Origin: Frankiaceae bacterium
GTDB lineage: Bacteria; Actinomycetota; Actinomycetes; BP-191
Direction of reading: 5' to 3'
DNA: 64,000 bases
Assembly: GCA_035556555.1 (NCBI GenBank)
Contig: DATMES010000046.1
Span: 62,001 to 126,000, forward strand
In this document: positions 40,613 to 48,373 of the stretch, one piece after another
Numbering within the stretch: the first letter of the stretch is position 1
Layout of the letters: the number at the start of each line of letters is the position of its first letter
Made by a program: the position numbers and the translations under genes
Notes under the pieces: generated by a model
What the model saw: the letters and a program-made list of their open reading frames with translations, nothing else
What the model was told of the DNA's origin: nothing
The model's database searches: none

Positions 40613-42300
40613 GCCTTGCGCAGGTAGTTCAGCCGTGTCCTGAGCTGCTCCGCCGTCGCCTCGGCGGTCACCGGACCGCCGCAGGCGCGGCGCAGCTCGG
40701 CGTGGATCAGCGCCTGGCTGCGGCCGACGCGCAGGGCGACGGCGTTGACCAGGGCGTTGAGGTCCTTGCGCAGGAGGACCAGCTCCTCGTGCGCGGTCAG
40801 TGGCTTGGGCTCCTTCTTGGTGCCGCGGAGCCTGGCCTGCTGCTCGGCCTGGCGGCGTTGCAGCAGGACCGCGACCTGGTCGGCATCGAGGAGGCCGGGG
40901 AGGCCGAGGTACTCCTCCTCCTCGGGCGTGCCCGGCGCGGCCGCGGAGCCGTAGTCGGCACCGTCGAAGATGAGGCGGTCCAGGTGCGCATTGGCACCCA
41001 GGGCCTCCCATCTCTGCGCGTCGACCTCAGGGGTGCTGCGCGTCGTGTTGGCCTCGCGGAGCAGCGCGTCGTCCCACTCGCCGTCGCGCATCGGGCGGTC
41101 GAGGGCGTGGTCGCGTTCGACCTCCATCTCAGCCGCGAGCGCGAGCAGGCTCGGCACGCTCGGCAGGAACACACTCGCTGTCTCCCTGCGGTTTCGCGCC
41201 CGTACGAAGCGTCCGACGGCCTGCGCGAAGAACAGCGGCGTCGACACGCTCGTCGCGTAGACGCCGACCGCCAGCCGAGGTACGTCGACGCCCTCGCTGA
41301 CCATGCGTACGGCGACCAGCCAGCGGTCGTTCGACGCGCCGAACTCCGCGATCTTGCGGCTCGCCTTCGGGTCGTCGGAGAGGACGACCGTGGGGGCTTC
41401 GCCGGTGATGCGGCGCAGCAGGGCGGCGTACGAGCGGGCGGTGTTGTGGTCGGAGGCGATGACCAGGCCGCCGGCGTCGGGCATCTCGCGGCGCTTCGCG
41501 GTGAGGCGCTGGTCGGCGGCCTGGAGGACCGTGGGGATCCACTCGCCCTTCGGGTCGAGCGCCGTACGCCACGCCTGTGCCATCGCGTCCTGCGTCAGCG
41601 GCTCGCCGAGGGTGGCGGCGACCTCGTCACCGGCGGACGTGCGCCAGCGCATCTCGCCGCTGTAGGCGAGGAAGAGCACGGGCCGGACGACCTTGTCGCG
41701 CAGGGCGTCGCCGTAGCCATACGAGTGGTCGGCGCTGCTCCTGCGGATGCCGTCGGGTCCGGCCTCGTACGTGACGAACGGGATCGCGCTCGTGTCGCTC
41801 CTGAACGGCGTGCCCGTGAGCGCGAGTCGTCGGGTGGCCGGGTCGAACGCCTCCCTGACCGCGTCGCCCCACGACTTCGCGTCGCCGGCGTGGTGGATCT
41901 CGTCGAGGATCACGAGCGTCCTTCTCGCCTCGGTGCGCGCGCGGTGCAGCATCGGGTGGGCGGCGACCTGCGCGTACGTCACGGCGACGCCGGTGAAGTC
42001 GCGACTCGTCTTGGCGATGGCGTTGGAGAACGTCGGGTCTAGGTCGATGCCGGCCTGTGCCGCGGCCTGCGCCCACTGCGACTTGAGGTGCTCCGTCGGC
42101 GTGACGACCGTGACCGCCTGGACCGTGTGGTCGTTCAGCAGCTCGGTCGCGACCTTGAGCGCGAACGTCGTCTTGCCGGCGCCAGGCGTCGCGACGGCGA
42201 GGAAGTCCTGCGGGCGGCGTTGGAGGTACGCCACGAGGGCACGGCGCTGCCACGCGCGCAACGGAGGGGCGGGGTCGTACGAGGAGGTCGCGAGGGTCAC
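40609..42300 (-). CDS. DEAD/DEAH-box SF2 helicase
   Basis: A 563-residue superfamily 2 helicase. N-terminal LRAWQRRAL precedes Walker A ATPGAGKTTFAL (residues about 36-47), motif II is ILDEIHHAGD, motif III LTGTPF, and the C-domain holds VAVRMVSEGVDVPRLAV and FAQAVGRFVRARNR (motif VI), as in UvrB/RecG-like or type III restriction helicase cores. A C-terminal helical extension of about 170 residues has no recognised nuclease. The family is widespread in actinomycetes with no fixed role. It marks the left border of the accessory island. Confidence 0.88.
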   Translation of the reverse strand: MTLATSSYDPAPPLRAWQRRALVAYLQRRPQDFLAVATPGAGKTTFALKVATELLNDHTVQAVTVVTPTEHLKSQWAQAAAQAGIDLDPTFSNAIAKTSRDFTGVAVTYAQVAAHPMLHRARTEARRTLVILDEIHHAGDAKSWGDAVREAFDPATRRLALTGTPFRSDTSAIPFVTYEAGPDGIRRSSADHSYGYGDALRDKVVRPVLFLAYSGEMRWRTSAGDEVAATLGEPLTQDAMAQAWRTALDPKGEWIPTVLQAADQRLTAKRREMPDAGGLVIASDHNTARSYAALLRRITGEAPTVVLSDDPKASRKIAEFGASNDRWLVAVRMVSEGVDVPRLAVGVYATSVSTPLFFAQAVGRFVRARNRRETASVFLPSVPSLLALAAEMEVERDHALDRPMRDGEWDDALLREANTTRSTPEVDAQRWEALGANAHLDRLIFDGADYGSAAAPGTPEEEEYLGLPGLLDADQVAVLLQRRQAEQQARLRGTKKEPKPLTAHEELVLLRKDLNALVNAVALRVGRSQALIHAELRRACGGPVTAEATAEQLRTRLNYLRKA

Positions 42301-42343
42301 GGCGGCTTTCGGTCGAGCGGTCCGGAACGGTCCCCCGACGCTA

Positions 42344-42365
42344 CCGGAGGCTCCGCCGCCTCCGG
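42344..42365. repeat. Perfect 8-bp stem-loop at the left island border
   Basis: CCGGAGGC and GCCTCCGG pair around a six-base loop, in the divergent gap between the helicase (minus) and the FRG gene (plus). It sits at the point where base composition falls. Could be a terminator or simply a border hairpin. Confidence 0.35.
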
Positions 42366-42411
42366 GCCCAGACGCGCCGTACGGCACAGCAGCCGAGCAC
42401 CGAGTTTCACA

Positions 42412-42417
42412 TAGAAT
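42412..42417 (+). promoter_or_regulatory. -10-like TAGAAT box before the FRG gene
   Basis: TAGAAT stands in an AT-richer patch 50 bases before the favoured GTG start. A matching -35 hexamer is not evident. A transcript starting about seven bases downstream would exclude the ATG at 42416, which supports the start at 42467. Confidence 0.35.
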
Positions 42418-42466
42418 GACTGACCACGGCGGTACCATCACGGCACCCAAGGGGGAGATCGTCCCG

Positions 42467-43192
42467 GTGGATATCACCTGCGTAGCGGACCTCCTGGACG
42501 CGCTCCGGAGTACGGCAGGGCCTCCACAACGTTGGTTTCGAGGCCACTCCGATGCGACGTGGTCGCTGACACCGCCCGTGTCGCGCAACCGCGGGTGGCT
42601 GCAGGAAGAAGCCGCGATGCTAAAGCGGTTCGTTCAGGAATCTGCGTCGCGAGTCCGTCACCGCCCGCAACACAAATGGGAGTGGATTTGTCTCGCTCAG
42701 CATCACGGAGTCCCCACGCGACTTCTAGACTGGACTGAGAATCCACTAATTGGCCTATACTTCGCGGCTGAACGCGACGAAGTTGACGGCCGACGCGTGG
42801 ACGGCCAACTTTGGGCTATGGACCCCCTCGCTGTCAACGCAGCTCATTACGCGGGGCCGACTGGCATCCTGCTGTTGGATCATGACGAAGCGCTCGGTGA
42901 GTACCTCCCGGACACGCTCACTGCAGGCCCTCGAAAGAGCTCATTGGCAGTCCTCGCGCCACGATCGTTCGATCGAGTAATTGCGCAGAGTGGCGTCTTC
43001 ACGGTCTCACACGCCTCCGACATGCGACCCCTCAACACGGTCGTACCCGCCGCGTTCGACTCTTGGACCATACCCCTCCCACATAAAGAGCAGATACGCA
43101 ATGAACTCGACACCTTTAACATCAATGCGTCTACTGTGTATCCTGATTTGTCACACATCTGCGACCGTATATCCTCCACATTTCGGCGTTAA
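42467..43192 (+). CDS. FRG domain-containing protein
   Basis: A 241-residue protein defined by the FRG domain: QRWFRGHSDATWSLTPPVSR near the N-terminus, and CLAQHHGVPTRLLDWTENPL with LIGLYFAAE about residues 60-100. FRG domains occur in proteins of defence islands and prophages, and no enzymatic activity is firmly assigned. I chose GTG 42467 (VDITCVADLLDAL) because AAGGGGGAG lies well spaced upstream and the domain starts at once; ATG 42416 would add 17 residues. Codon use and base composition differ from the flanking GC-rich genes, suggesting transfer. DUF262 follows nine bases later. Confidence 0.82.
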   Translation: MDITCVADLLDALRSTAGPPQRWFRGHSDATWSLTPPVSRNRGWLQEEAAMLKRFVQESASRVRHRPQHKWEWICLAQHHGVPTRLLDWTENPLIGLYFAAERDEVDGRRVDGQLWAMDPLAVNAAHYAGPTGILLLDHDEALGEYLPDTLTAGPRKSSLAVLAPRSFDRVIAQSGVFTVSHASDMRPLNTVVPAAFDSWTIPLPHKEQIRNELDTFNINASTVYPDLSHICDRISSTFRR

Positions 43193-43201
43193 GGAGCGAC
43201 G

Positions 43202-44293
43202 GTGGATATAGATGTAAGCCCACTCCGGCATAACAGCGTCGGCTATGTTCATGGCATTCGTGACCAAATAGACATGAACCCGACCTACCAGCGCCAAGGT
43301 GCGATATGGCCCGTCGACAAGCAGCAACTTCTCATCGACTCTCTCTTGAACAACTTCGACATTCCCAAGATCTACTTCCACCAGTTTGCGACGCCAATGA
43401 CGATTGACGGCCGGCGTGTACGTTACGCATTGGTTGATGGAAAGCAGCGCCTTGAGGCCATTTGGGGTTATCTTGATAACGCCTTCCCGCTAGGTGACGA
43501 TTTCGTTCTATTCGACGATCCCCAAGTGAGTGCGGCGGGACTCACCTATAACGAGCTGTCGCAGAAACACCCAGAGCTTGCGGCCTTAATGAATGCGACA
43601 TCGCTCGACATCGTTGCTATACGAACAGACGATCTTGAGATGATCGAAGAAATGTTCTCGAGGTTGAACGAGGCCGTACCCCTCAACGCCGCCGAAAAGC
43701 GGAATGCCATTGGTGGCCCCGCCCGAAGTGCCGTATTATCCCTAGTCACGCACGAGTTTTTTTCCAAAAAATTAGGGTTTTCGAACAAGCGGTATCGCCA
43801 CTACGATCTAGCCGCAAAGTTTCTCCTCTGGGCAGATGATCCGGACTTTGGCACTCAGAGCGTGCCGGCCGACGTCTCGGTGCGAGATGTCAAGAAGTAT
43901 CGGCTGGATGCGTTCTTCCACGAGGTCAAGGACTCCCCTCAGGGCGGGACGCGCATGAATAGTGCTTCGGTAGAAGCGATGAAGGTACTCGACTCCCTCG
44001 CGAGTGTATTCGTCGACAATGACCGGATGCTATTATCCAGTGTAAGCATGGTGTCCCTGTACTTCCTACTGTTCCAGTTGCGCCTCAGGCAGAAGGTCGA
44101 CTTGCCCCAGCGCGCCGACCTGGTCGAGTTCGACCGGGTCAGGCACGAGAACCGGGCCGTCGCAGAAGACGAGTTGGAGCCGGCGCAATACAACCTACTG
44201 GAGTTCGACCGACTCGCGCAGAGTCCAAATGACCGCAGTGCGCTCGAATTTAGATTAAGGGTGCTTGACGATTGGCTCACTGGTGAGCTGTAG
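43202..44293 (+). CDS. DUF262 domain-containing protein
   Basis: A 363-residue protein. The DUF262 core shows MNPTYQRQGAIWPVDKQQLL, then YALVDGKQRLEAIWGYL, the ParB/Srx-like nucleotide-binding DG(Q/K)QR motif, and FSRLNEAVPLNAAEKRNA. DUF262 is the N-terminal half of GmrSD-type enzymes, but the C-terminal DUF1524 HNH nuclease domain is absent; the remaining 180 residues are helical and unassigned. It starts at GTG 43202 with GGAG five bases upstream, nine bases after the FRG gene, so the two form an operon. The base composition is clearly lower in GC than the host genes. Confidence 0.85.
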   Translation: MDIDVSPLRHNSVGYVHGIRDQIDMNPTYQRQGAIWPVDKQQLLIDSLLNNFDIPKIYFHQFATPMTIDGRRVRYALVDGKQRLEAIWGYLDNAFPLGDDFVLFDDPQVSAAGLTYNELSQKHPELAALMNATSLDIVAIRTDDLEMIEEMFSRLNEAVPLNAAEKRNAIGGPARSAVLSLVTHEFFSKKLGFSNKRYRHYDLAAKFLLWADDPDFGTQSVPADVSVRDVKKYRLDAFFHEVKDSPQGGTRMNSASVEAMKVLDSLASVFVDNDRMLLSSVSMVSLYFLLFQLRLRQKVDLPQRADLVEFDRVRHENRAVAEDELEPAQYNLLEFDRLAQSPNDRSALEFRLRVLDDWLTGEL

Positions 44294-44729
44294 TGCTGTG
44301 GTGGCCGCCTAATACTTGAGTCTCAACCGTATCAGCGACAGCCTCTACATCCCGCCTGACCTCGCTCTCCCATACCCGTACAACGCGCCAGCCGAGAGAA
44401 ACGAGCGCCGCATTAACCTCCCGATCGCGTGCGATATTTCGTTGGATCTTTGTACGCCACCGCTCCGGGTCGCGATGTCGAGCGAACTGCGCCTCGAACG
44501 AATCGAAGCCACGCTCTCGCCACCCCTGACCGTGCCAGAAGTCGCCATCGACAAAAACCACCAGACGCGCACGCGCGAATACGATGTCCGGTCGCCCCGG
44601 AATGCTCCTCGCGTGTAGACGATATCGAAGACCGCGCCGGTGTAGCGCCCGACGAAGAAGAAGTTCAGGCTCGGTGTTCTTGCTCTTCACCGCCGCCATG
44701 ATCCGGCTGGTGACTGCGGCATCCCGCAC
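44277..44729 (-). CDS. vsr: Vsr-like very-short-patch repair endonuclease
   Basis: A 150-residue Vsr-family nuclease that nicks T:G mismatches arising from m5C deamination. Diagnostic features: TSRIMAAVKSKNTEPELLLR, LHRRGLRYRLHARSIPGRPD, VVFVDGDFWHGQGW with the catalytic Asp and His, and a C-terminal LGWRVVRVWESEV. The zinc-site cysteines of E. coli Vsr are not present, as in many Vsr relatives. It follows the endonuclease gene with a one-base overlap (TAGTG) and forms the end of the restriction-modification operon. It overlaps the convergent DUF262 end by 17 bases. Confidence 0.88.
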   Translation of the reverse strand: MRDAAVTSRIMAAVKSKNTEPELLLRRALHRRGLRYRLHARSIPGRPDIVFARARLVVFVDGDFWHGQGWRERGFDSFEAQFARHRDPERWRTKIQRNIARDREVNAALVSLGWRVVRVWESEVRRDVEAVADTVETQVLGGHHSTTAHQ

Positions 44730-45598
44730 TAGAGAGCCTCCTCGGAACCCTTCTCGATGCCGTCGTCCTTGTCGGCGTTGGGCACTTCGGCCGCTCCAAG
44801 GCGACGGGGGCCTTCGGCGAACGTCACTCCACCACCGAACGAGCGCCAATAGAACATGGCGCTGTCGTACTCAGTTCCATTCTCGGGATACAAGATGATG
44901 TAACCCGGTAGCGCGGTGGCTTGCCACCGTGGAGGCAGCGCTTTGAGAACGATTGCTATCGCATCACGCGCGGGCATCCTGGCGTCGGGAATCATCAGGG
45001 ACGCGTTCGTGTAGTCGCTCGCCGCTGAATCGTTTCTCCTCGGGTCCTCGAACCTCAGGAGGTACGGAAGGGCCGCCTTCAGCATCGGCAGGGCTTCGGC
45101 CGCGGTCATCGGTCCCGGCAGCAGATCGACCACCACGTCAAGGTTGATCGGGTGCAGCGCATCGAAGTGGTTGACCGCGACCCTGCTGGTGTCACGGCGG
45201 CGACCCGGATCGTTGTTCCCGAAGCCGTTCGTGTTCCACAACGCCGCGCTGTGCGTCCGATGTCGCTTGATGAGCAGTGTTTCGGGGGCGGACGCCTCAA
45301 GGTCCTCGTCCACGTAGAGACACACGAAGCGGACTTCGCGATCTTCGAACCCTTGGCGTCCGGACAGCTTCCTCGCGTGCGCCGCGAGACGGGATGGCAG
45401 TGACCTACTCGCCTTGCCGATGTACACGAGCTCGTCGTTGATGAGCAACTGGTAGACGCCGGGTCGGTCCTGCAGGTGGGTGAGCGCATCCACCGTGAGC
45501 ACCGTGGGAACGCAACGGCGCAACGCCTCGGCCAGTTGATCCGCTAGAGCACGCGTGATGGAGAGCTTGAAATCGAGGTCCGGCCGCGAGTCACTCAC
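44729..45598 (-). CDS. Eco29kI-like GIY-YIG restriction endonuclease
   Basis: A 289-residue protein. The GIY-YIG nuclease is written as GVYQLLINDELVYIGKA (residues about 48-64), with RLAAHARKLSG (catalytic Arg region), ETLLIKRHRTH with the catalytic Glu, and NTNGFGNNDPGRRR, the Eco29kI-type signature. Eco29kI-like enzymes are type II endonucleases cutting GC-rich palindromes (CCGCGG for Eco29kI itself); the specificity here is not known. The last 120 residues are an unassigned domain. Its operon partners are the m5C methyltransferase (24-base gap) and Vsr. Confidence 0.85.
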   Translation of the reverse strand: MSDSRPDLDFKLSITRALADQLAEALRRCVPTVLTVDALTHLQDRPGVYQLLINDELVYIGKASRSLPSRLAAHARKLSGRQGFEDREVRFVCLYVDEDLEASAPETLLIKRHRTHSAALWNTNGFGNNDPGRRRDTSRVAVNHFDALHPINLDVVVDLLPGPMTAAEALPMLKAALPYLLRFEDPRRNDSAASDYTNASLMIPDARMPARDAIAIVLKALPPRWQATALPGYIILYPENGTEYDSAMFYWRSFGGGVTFAEGPRRLGAAEVPNADKDDGIEKGSEEAL

Positions 45599-45621
45599 GG
45601 ATCAACGCTATCGCGGTGACG

Positions 45622-46830
45622 TCAGACGCCGGTCAAGGTTCGGAGCCGCTCGCCGACGGCTTGAGCGACCCGAACGGCGACGGCGTTGCCGATGTGACGC
45701 ATAGCGTGGCTGCGGGCTCCGGTGAACTCGTACCAGTCCGGGAACCCTTGGACGCGAGCCGCCTCTCGGGTAGTCATGTATCGCAACGAGCCATCGGAGA
45801 AGCGGATCATCGCCTCGCCACCGCAGACGCCATGAACACCCGCCTTGATCGTCTTGGCCGGCGCGTCGATGTCACTTCCGGTATGTCCAGGGTAGGAACG
45901 CGCGCCGGGAACCCCGACGTGGTTCGGCCACTGTCCACGTTGCTCGCCGTCCACGGGAGTCGGAAGCGGCTCTGGCTCGCGCAGTACGTCACGCACCGTG
46001 CGCCAACGCTTGTCCGATGGCCTCCCCGTATCGCGTAGTCGGGCTATGCGACGCGAGACGATCGAGGGGGCTTGCGGCAATCCGCTACGGACGATCCCAC
46101 GCACGACGGGGTCATCAGCGTGCTCTTCCCAATACGACCCGCTGACGTACTTGTCGTAGAGCAGCGCGTCCTCCGAGTGATCGCCGGCCAGTTCGCCCCA
46201 CTCGACCCCGAGGTCCTCGCGGATCCCGATCAGGAAGACCCGGCGCCGCGACTGCCCAACACCGACGTCGGCGGCCAGGATGACCTGTCTCGCGACGCGA
46301 TACCGGACATCCGTCCCCGGCCCACGTCGACGCACTCGTGCCCAGTGGTCATGCCACGTCTCCCCGCGACGGGGCACCACGGACGGGGCCTCGAGTTGGT
46401 CACGGACGTAGTCGAAGTACGGCTTGAACGATGGTCGCAACAGGCCCGGGACGTTCTCGAAGACCACCATCTTCGGGACGCATGCACGGACGACGTCCAA
46501 CGCCGCCGGGAACATGTTCCGTTCGTCGTTGTCGCCAGCGTGGAGTCCACCGAGCGAGAAGGGCTGGCACGGAGGCCCGCCGGCGACCAGATCGATGCCG
46601 TGGTAGTCCGCTGCGCGTTCGGCGGCGAACTTTCGGACGTCGCCGCACTCAACGCGCTCTACCGCCCACGGCGGTTGGCCGATGGTGGGGTCAGGCCTGG
46701 TCGCGTTCAACCGCAAGGTGTCACACGCGCGTTCGTCCCACTCGACAAGGCGTAGGTGGTCGAAGCCCGCAAGATGAAGGCCCAGGGCCATGCCGCCGCC
46801 GCCGGCGAAGAGCTCGACGGACGTGGCCAT
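45622..46830 (-). CDS. DNA (cytosine-5-)-methyltransferase
   Basis: A 402-residue C5 methyltransferase. Motif I is VELFAGGGGMALGLHLAGF, motif IV GGPPCQPFS with the nucleophilic Cys, motif VI FENVPG, motif VIII QSRRRVF, and motifs IX-X are AARVQGFPDWYEF and RHIGNAVAVRVAQAVG. It should protect the host from the adjacent Eco29kI-like enzyme. All ten usual motifs are intact, so it is probably active. It is followed by the endonuclease and Vsr genes; upstream lies a gene of unknown function on the same strand. Confidence 0.93.
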   Translation of the reverse strand: MATSVELFAGGGGMALGLHLAGFDHLRLVEWDERACDTLRLNATRPDPTIGQPPWAVERVECGDVRKFAAERAADYHGIDLVAGGPPCQPFSLGGLHAGDNDERNMFPAALDVVRACVPKMVVFENVPGLLRPSFKPYFDYVRDQLEAPSVVPRRGETWHDHWARVRRRGPGTDVRYRVARQVILAADVGVGQSRRRVFLIGIREDLGVEWGELAGDHSEDALLYDKYVSGSYWEEHADDPVVRGIVRSGLPQAPSIVSRRIARLRDTGRPSDKRWRTVRDVLREPEPLPTPVDGEQRGQWPNHVGVPGARSYPGHTGSDIDAPAKTIKAGVHGVCGGEAMIRFSDGSLRYMTTREAARVQGFPDWYEFTGARSHAMRHIGNAVAVRVAQAVGERLRTLTGV

Positions 46831-46882
46831 GCGGTCAATCTAGCTCCTGACGTACGAGGTGACGCGGAGGCGCGCTTGGCGC

Positions 46883-47320
46883 CTACCGCAGGTCGGGAAA
46901 CGTGGCGCGCAGGATCTCGATCATGCGCGTCGCCGCCTTCTTGTCGAACTGGAGTGTCTGGCTGGGCTTGGGCCTTGTCTCCCGGAACTTCGACCCGAAT
47001 GTCGTGATCTGGAGGTACTTCTCCCCGCCGGTGTCAACGACCTGATGCCGGACGTCGACGACGGTGGGGTGCGGCAACGATCCGCCCCGTACCTCGATGA
47101 ACTCGTTCACCCTTGCCACGGCGTCCTCCGTCACATCTTGCGTGTAAGCGCCGTTGACGGCGCTACGCCAAGTTTGCCGTGTCCACAGGTCCCCGTCCCC
47201 GTTGCGGCCCGAGACGAGCGGCGAACTCAGGCTGGCCTGATCGCCGTCGTCCGGGCAGCGGTCTCCTGCCCACGCAAGGTCGACCGTCGTCCCACCGACC
47301 ACCCCGGAAGCGGTGTCCAT
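46883..47320 (-). CDS. Unknown small protein upstream of the methyltransferase
   Basis: A 145-residue protein I do not recognise. The C-terminal 45 residues look like a compact beta-alpha unit (KYLQITTFGSKFRETRPK, then SQTLQFDKKAATRMIEILR), while the N-terminal 60 residues are Gly/Asp-rich and may not be coding, so the start is uncertain. No helix-turn-helix typical of a restriction-modification control protein is seen. It is 52 bases upstream of the methyltransferase on the same strand and may share its transcript. Confidence 0.5.
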   Translation of the reverse strand: MDTASGVVGGTTVDLAWAGDRCPDDGDQASLSSPLVSGRNGDGDLWTRQTWRSAVNGAYTQDVTEDAVARVNEFIEVRGGSLPHPTVVDVRHQVVDTGGEKYLQITTFGSKFRETRPKPSQTLQFDKKAATRMIEILRATFPDLR

Positions 47321-47383
47321 GTGAGCCCCGGGAGGATCGGTCCATTGCCATCACTTAGCTCTCCACCCTGAAGCACGATCGCG

Positions 47384-47782
47384 TCACTCGGATGCCGGCG
47401 TGACATCGAGGCGCAGCGCCGCCGCTGAGACACAGACATCGAAGTACCGAAGGAACCCCTCCTGGCCGAGGAGTTGGAAGTCCCACGGCCAGGGATCACA
47501 GAACGAGACCGGCGCTCTCCAGTGGTAGTCGCCCAACCGCAGGTCAACGTCGACCGTGCGGCCCGTCGTGAGATGCCCCCCGAGCGCGAACGTCTCGACC
47601 TCGCAAGAACGCAGGTCGAGGTCCGCGATGTCGGCGATCCACTGCCCGAAGCGATTCCGCAACGCACCCGTGTCCACCAGACACGCGAGCCCGGTGCGTT
47701 CGATCCCCGCGACATGGACGTCGACAAGAGGCCGCGCCACGGCCTCTGCCCGTCCAGGCAGCAGCCGGAAGGGGATCTCCAA
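47384..47782 (-). CDS. Retropepsin-like aspartic protease-fold protein
   Basis: A 132-residue protein with the clan AA aspartic protease pattern: ACLVDTGALRNRFGQW near residue 32-47 supplies the DTG(A) motif, and LLGQEGFLRYFDVCV the second hydrophobic-Gly strand. Such single-lobe proteins act as dimers. Start TTG 47782, two bases after the upstream DUF5678-like stop, so the two genes are translationally coupled. No ATG or GTG lies nearer. Whether it is a working protease is untested; DTG is intact. Confidence 0.7.
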   Translation of the reverse strand: MEIPFRLLPGRAEAVARPLVDVHVAGIERTGLACLVDTGALRNRFGQWIADIADLDLRSCEVETFALGGHLTTGRTVDVDLRLGDYHWRAPVSFCDPWPWDFQLLGQEGFLRYFDVCVSAAALRLDVTPASE

Positions 47783-47783
47783 C

Positions 47784-48296
47784 TCAGCCGCCGAGCACGT
47801 CGCGTGTCGGGTCGAGCGGGACCCTGAACAAGGACTCGGCCGTGAGGTCCCGCCGCTGCAACGTCCGGATGACCTCCTGCGGGGATGCCCCGGACACCAA
47901 CACCTCGTCGCCCCGCACCGCGACCCACTGCCCGACGTACTCCCTCAATGTGCTCACGCCCCTCTCCGCGTTACCCCGCGCGGCACCCACCGTCCGCACT
48001 TCCACGACGCCGGGCGCAATGCCGACACCAAGCGGGACCGCTTCGGAAGAGCTCGAACGGCGCCGTCCAACCTCGAAGCCCAGGCGATGCAGGATCCGGC
48101 GAGCTTGATAGGTCGTGAAGTCGGCCCTGTCGATGTTCAGGAGTACCGCGAGGGCTTGCTTCGGCGGGAATCGGCGGCCGCGGACGACGACGTAGTGATC
48201 GCGTACCGGCTCTGGCTCCACCGCGGCTAGGCGGTCGACCGAAGCATCGTGGTCGATCGCGTACTCCGTGCCGTTGAGCACACCGGTCACCCTCAT
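47784..48296 (-). CDS. Two-domain protein with C-terminal DUF5678-like segment
   Basis: A 170-residue protein. The N-terminal part (HYVVVRGRRFPPKQALAVLL and RADFTTYQARRILHRLGFEV) resembles a small domain found at the front of some restriction-type proteins; I cannot name it. The C-terminal part (TLREYVGQWVAVRGDEVLVS, then GASPQEVIRTLQ) has the look of DUF5678. It is directly upstream of the retropepsin-like gene and begins at ATG 48296, next to a dyad at 48298-48323. It is the right-most gene of the island. Confidence 0.65.
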   Translation of the reverse strand: MRVTGVLNGTEYAIDHDASVDRLAAVEPEPVRDHYVVVRGRRFPPKQALAVLLNIDRADFTTYQARRILHRLGFEVGRRRSSSSEAVPLGVGIAPGVVEVRTVGAARGNAERGVSTLREYVGQWVAVRGDEVLVSGASPQEVIRTLQRRDLTAESLFRVPLDPTRDVLGG

Positions 48297-48297
48297 A

Positions 48298-48323
48298 GAA
48301 CCATTATTTTCTTACTATGGTTC
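48298..48323. promoter_or_regulatory. AT-rich dyad at the right island border
   Basis: GAACCAT (48298-48304) and ATGGTTC (48317-48323) form a 7-base inverted repeat around an AT-rich centre (TATTTTCTTACT). It lies two bases upstream of the DUF5678-like start and 50 bases before the SNF2 helicase. The AT-rich core on the minus strand could be the -10 region, with the dyad an operator. Confidence 0.45.
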
Positions 48324-48373
48324 CCTGGCAACAGCACGCGCGGGAAGCACCCTGCCGGGCTTAGGCTGGCCTG

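Noticed and set aside
42416-42466. ATG start of the FRG gene
   Set aside because: It overlaps the -10-like box and lacks a ribosome-binding site, while GTG 42467 has a strong one.
47227-47928. 233-residue minus-strand frame
   Set aside because: It overlaps the retropepsin-like gene in another frame, whose DTG motif and coupling are better evidence.
42344-48323. Prophage or integrative element with att sites
   Set aside because: No integrase, phage structural gene, tRNA or flanking direct repeat was found; only the composition and gene content suggest transfer.
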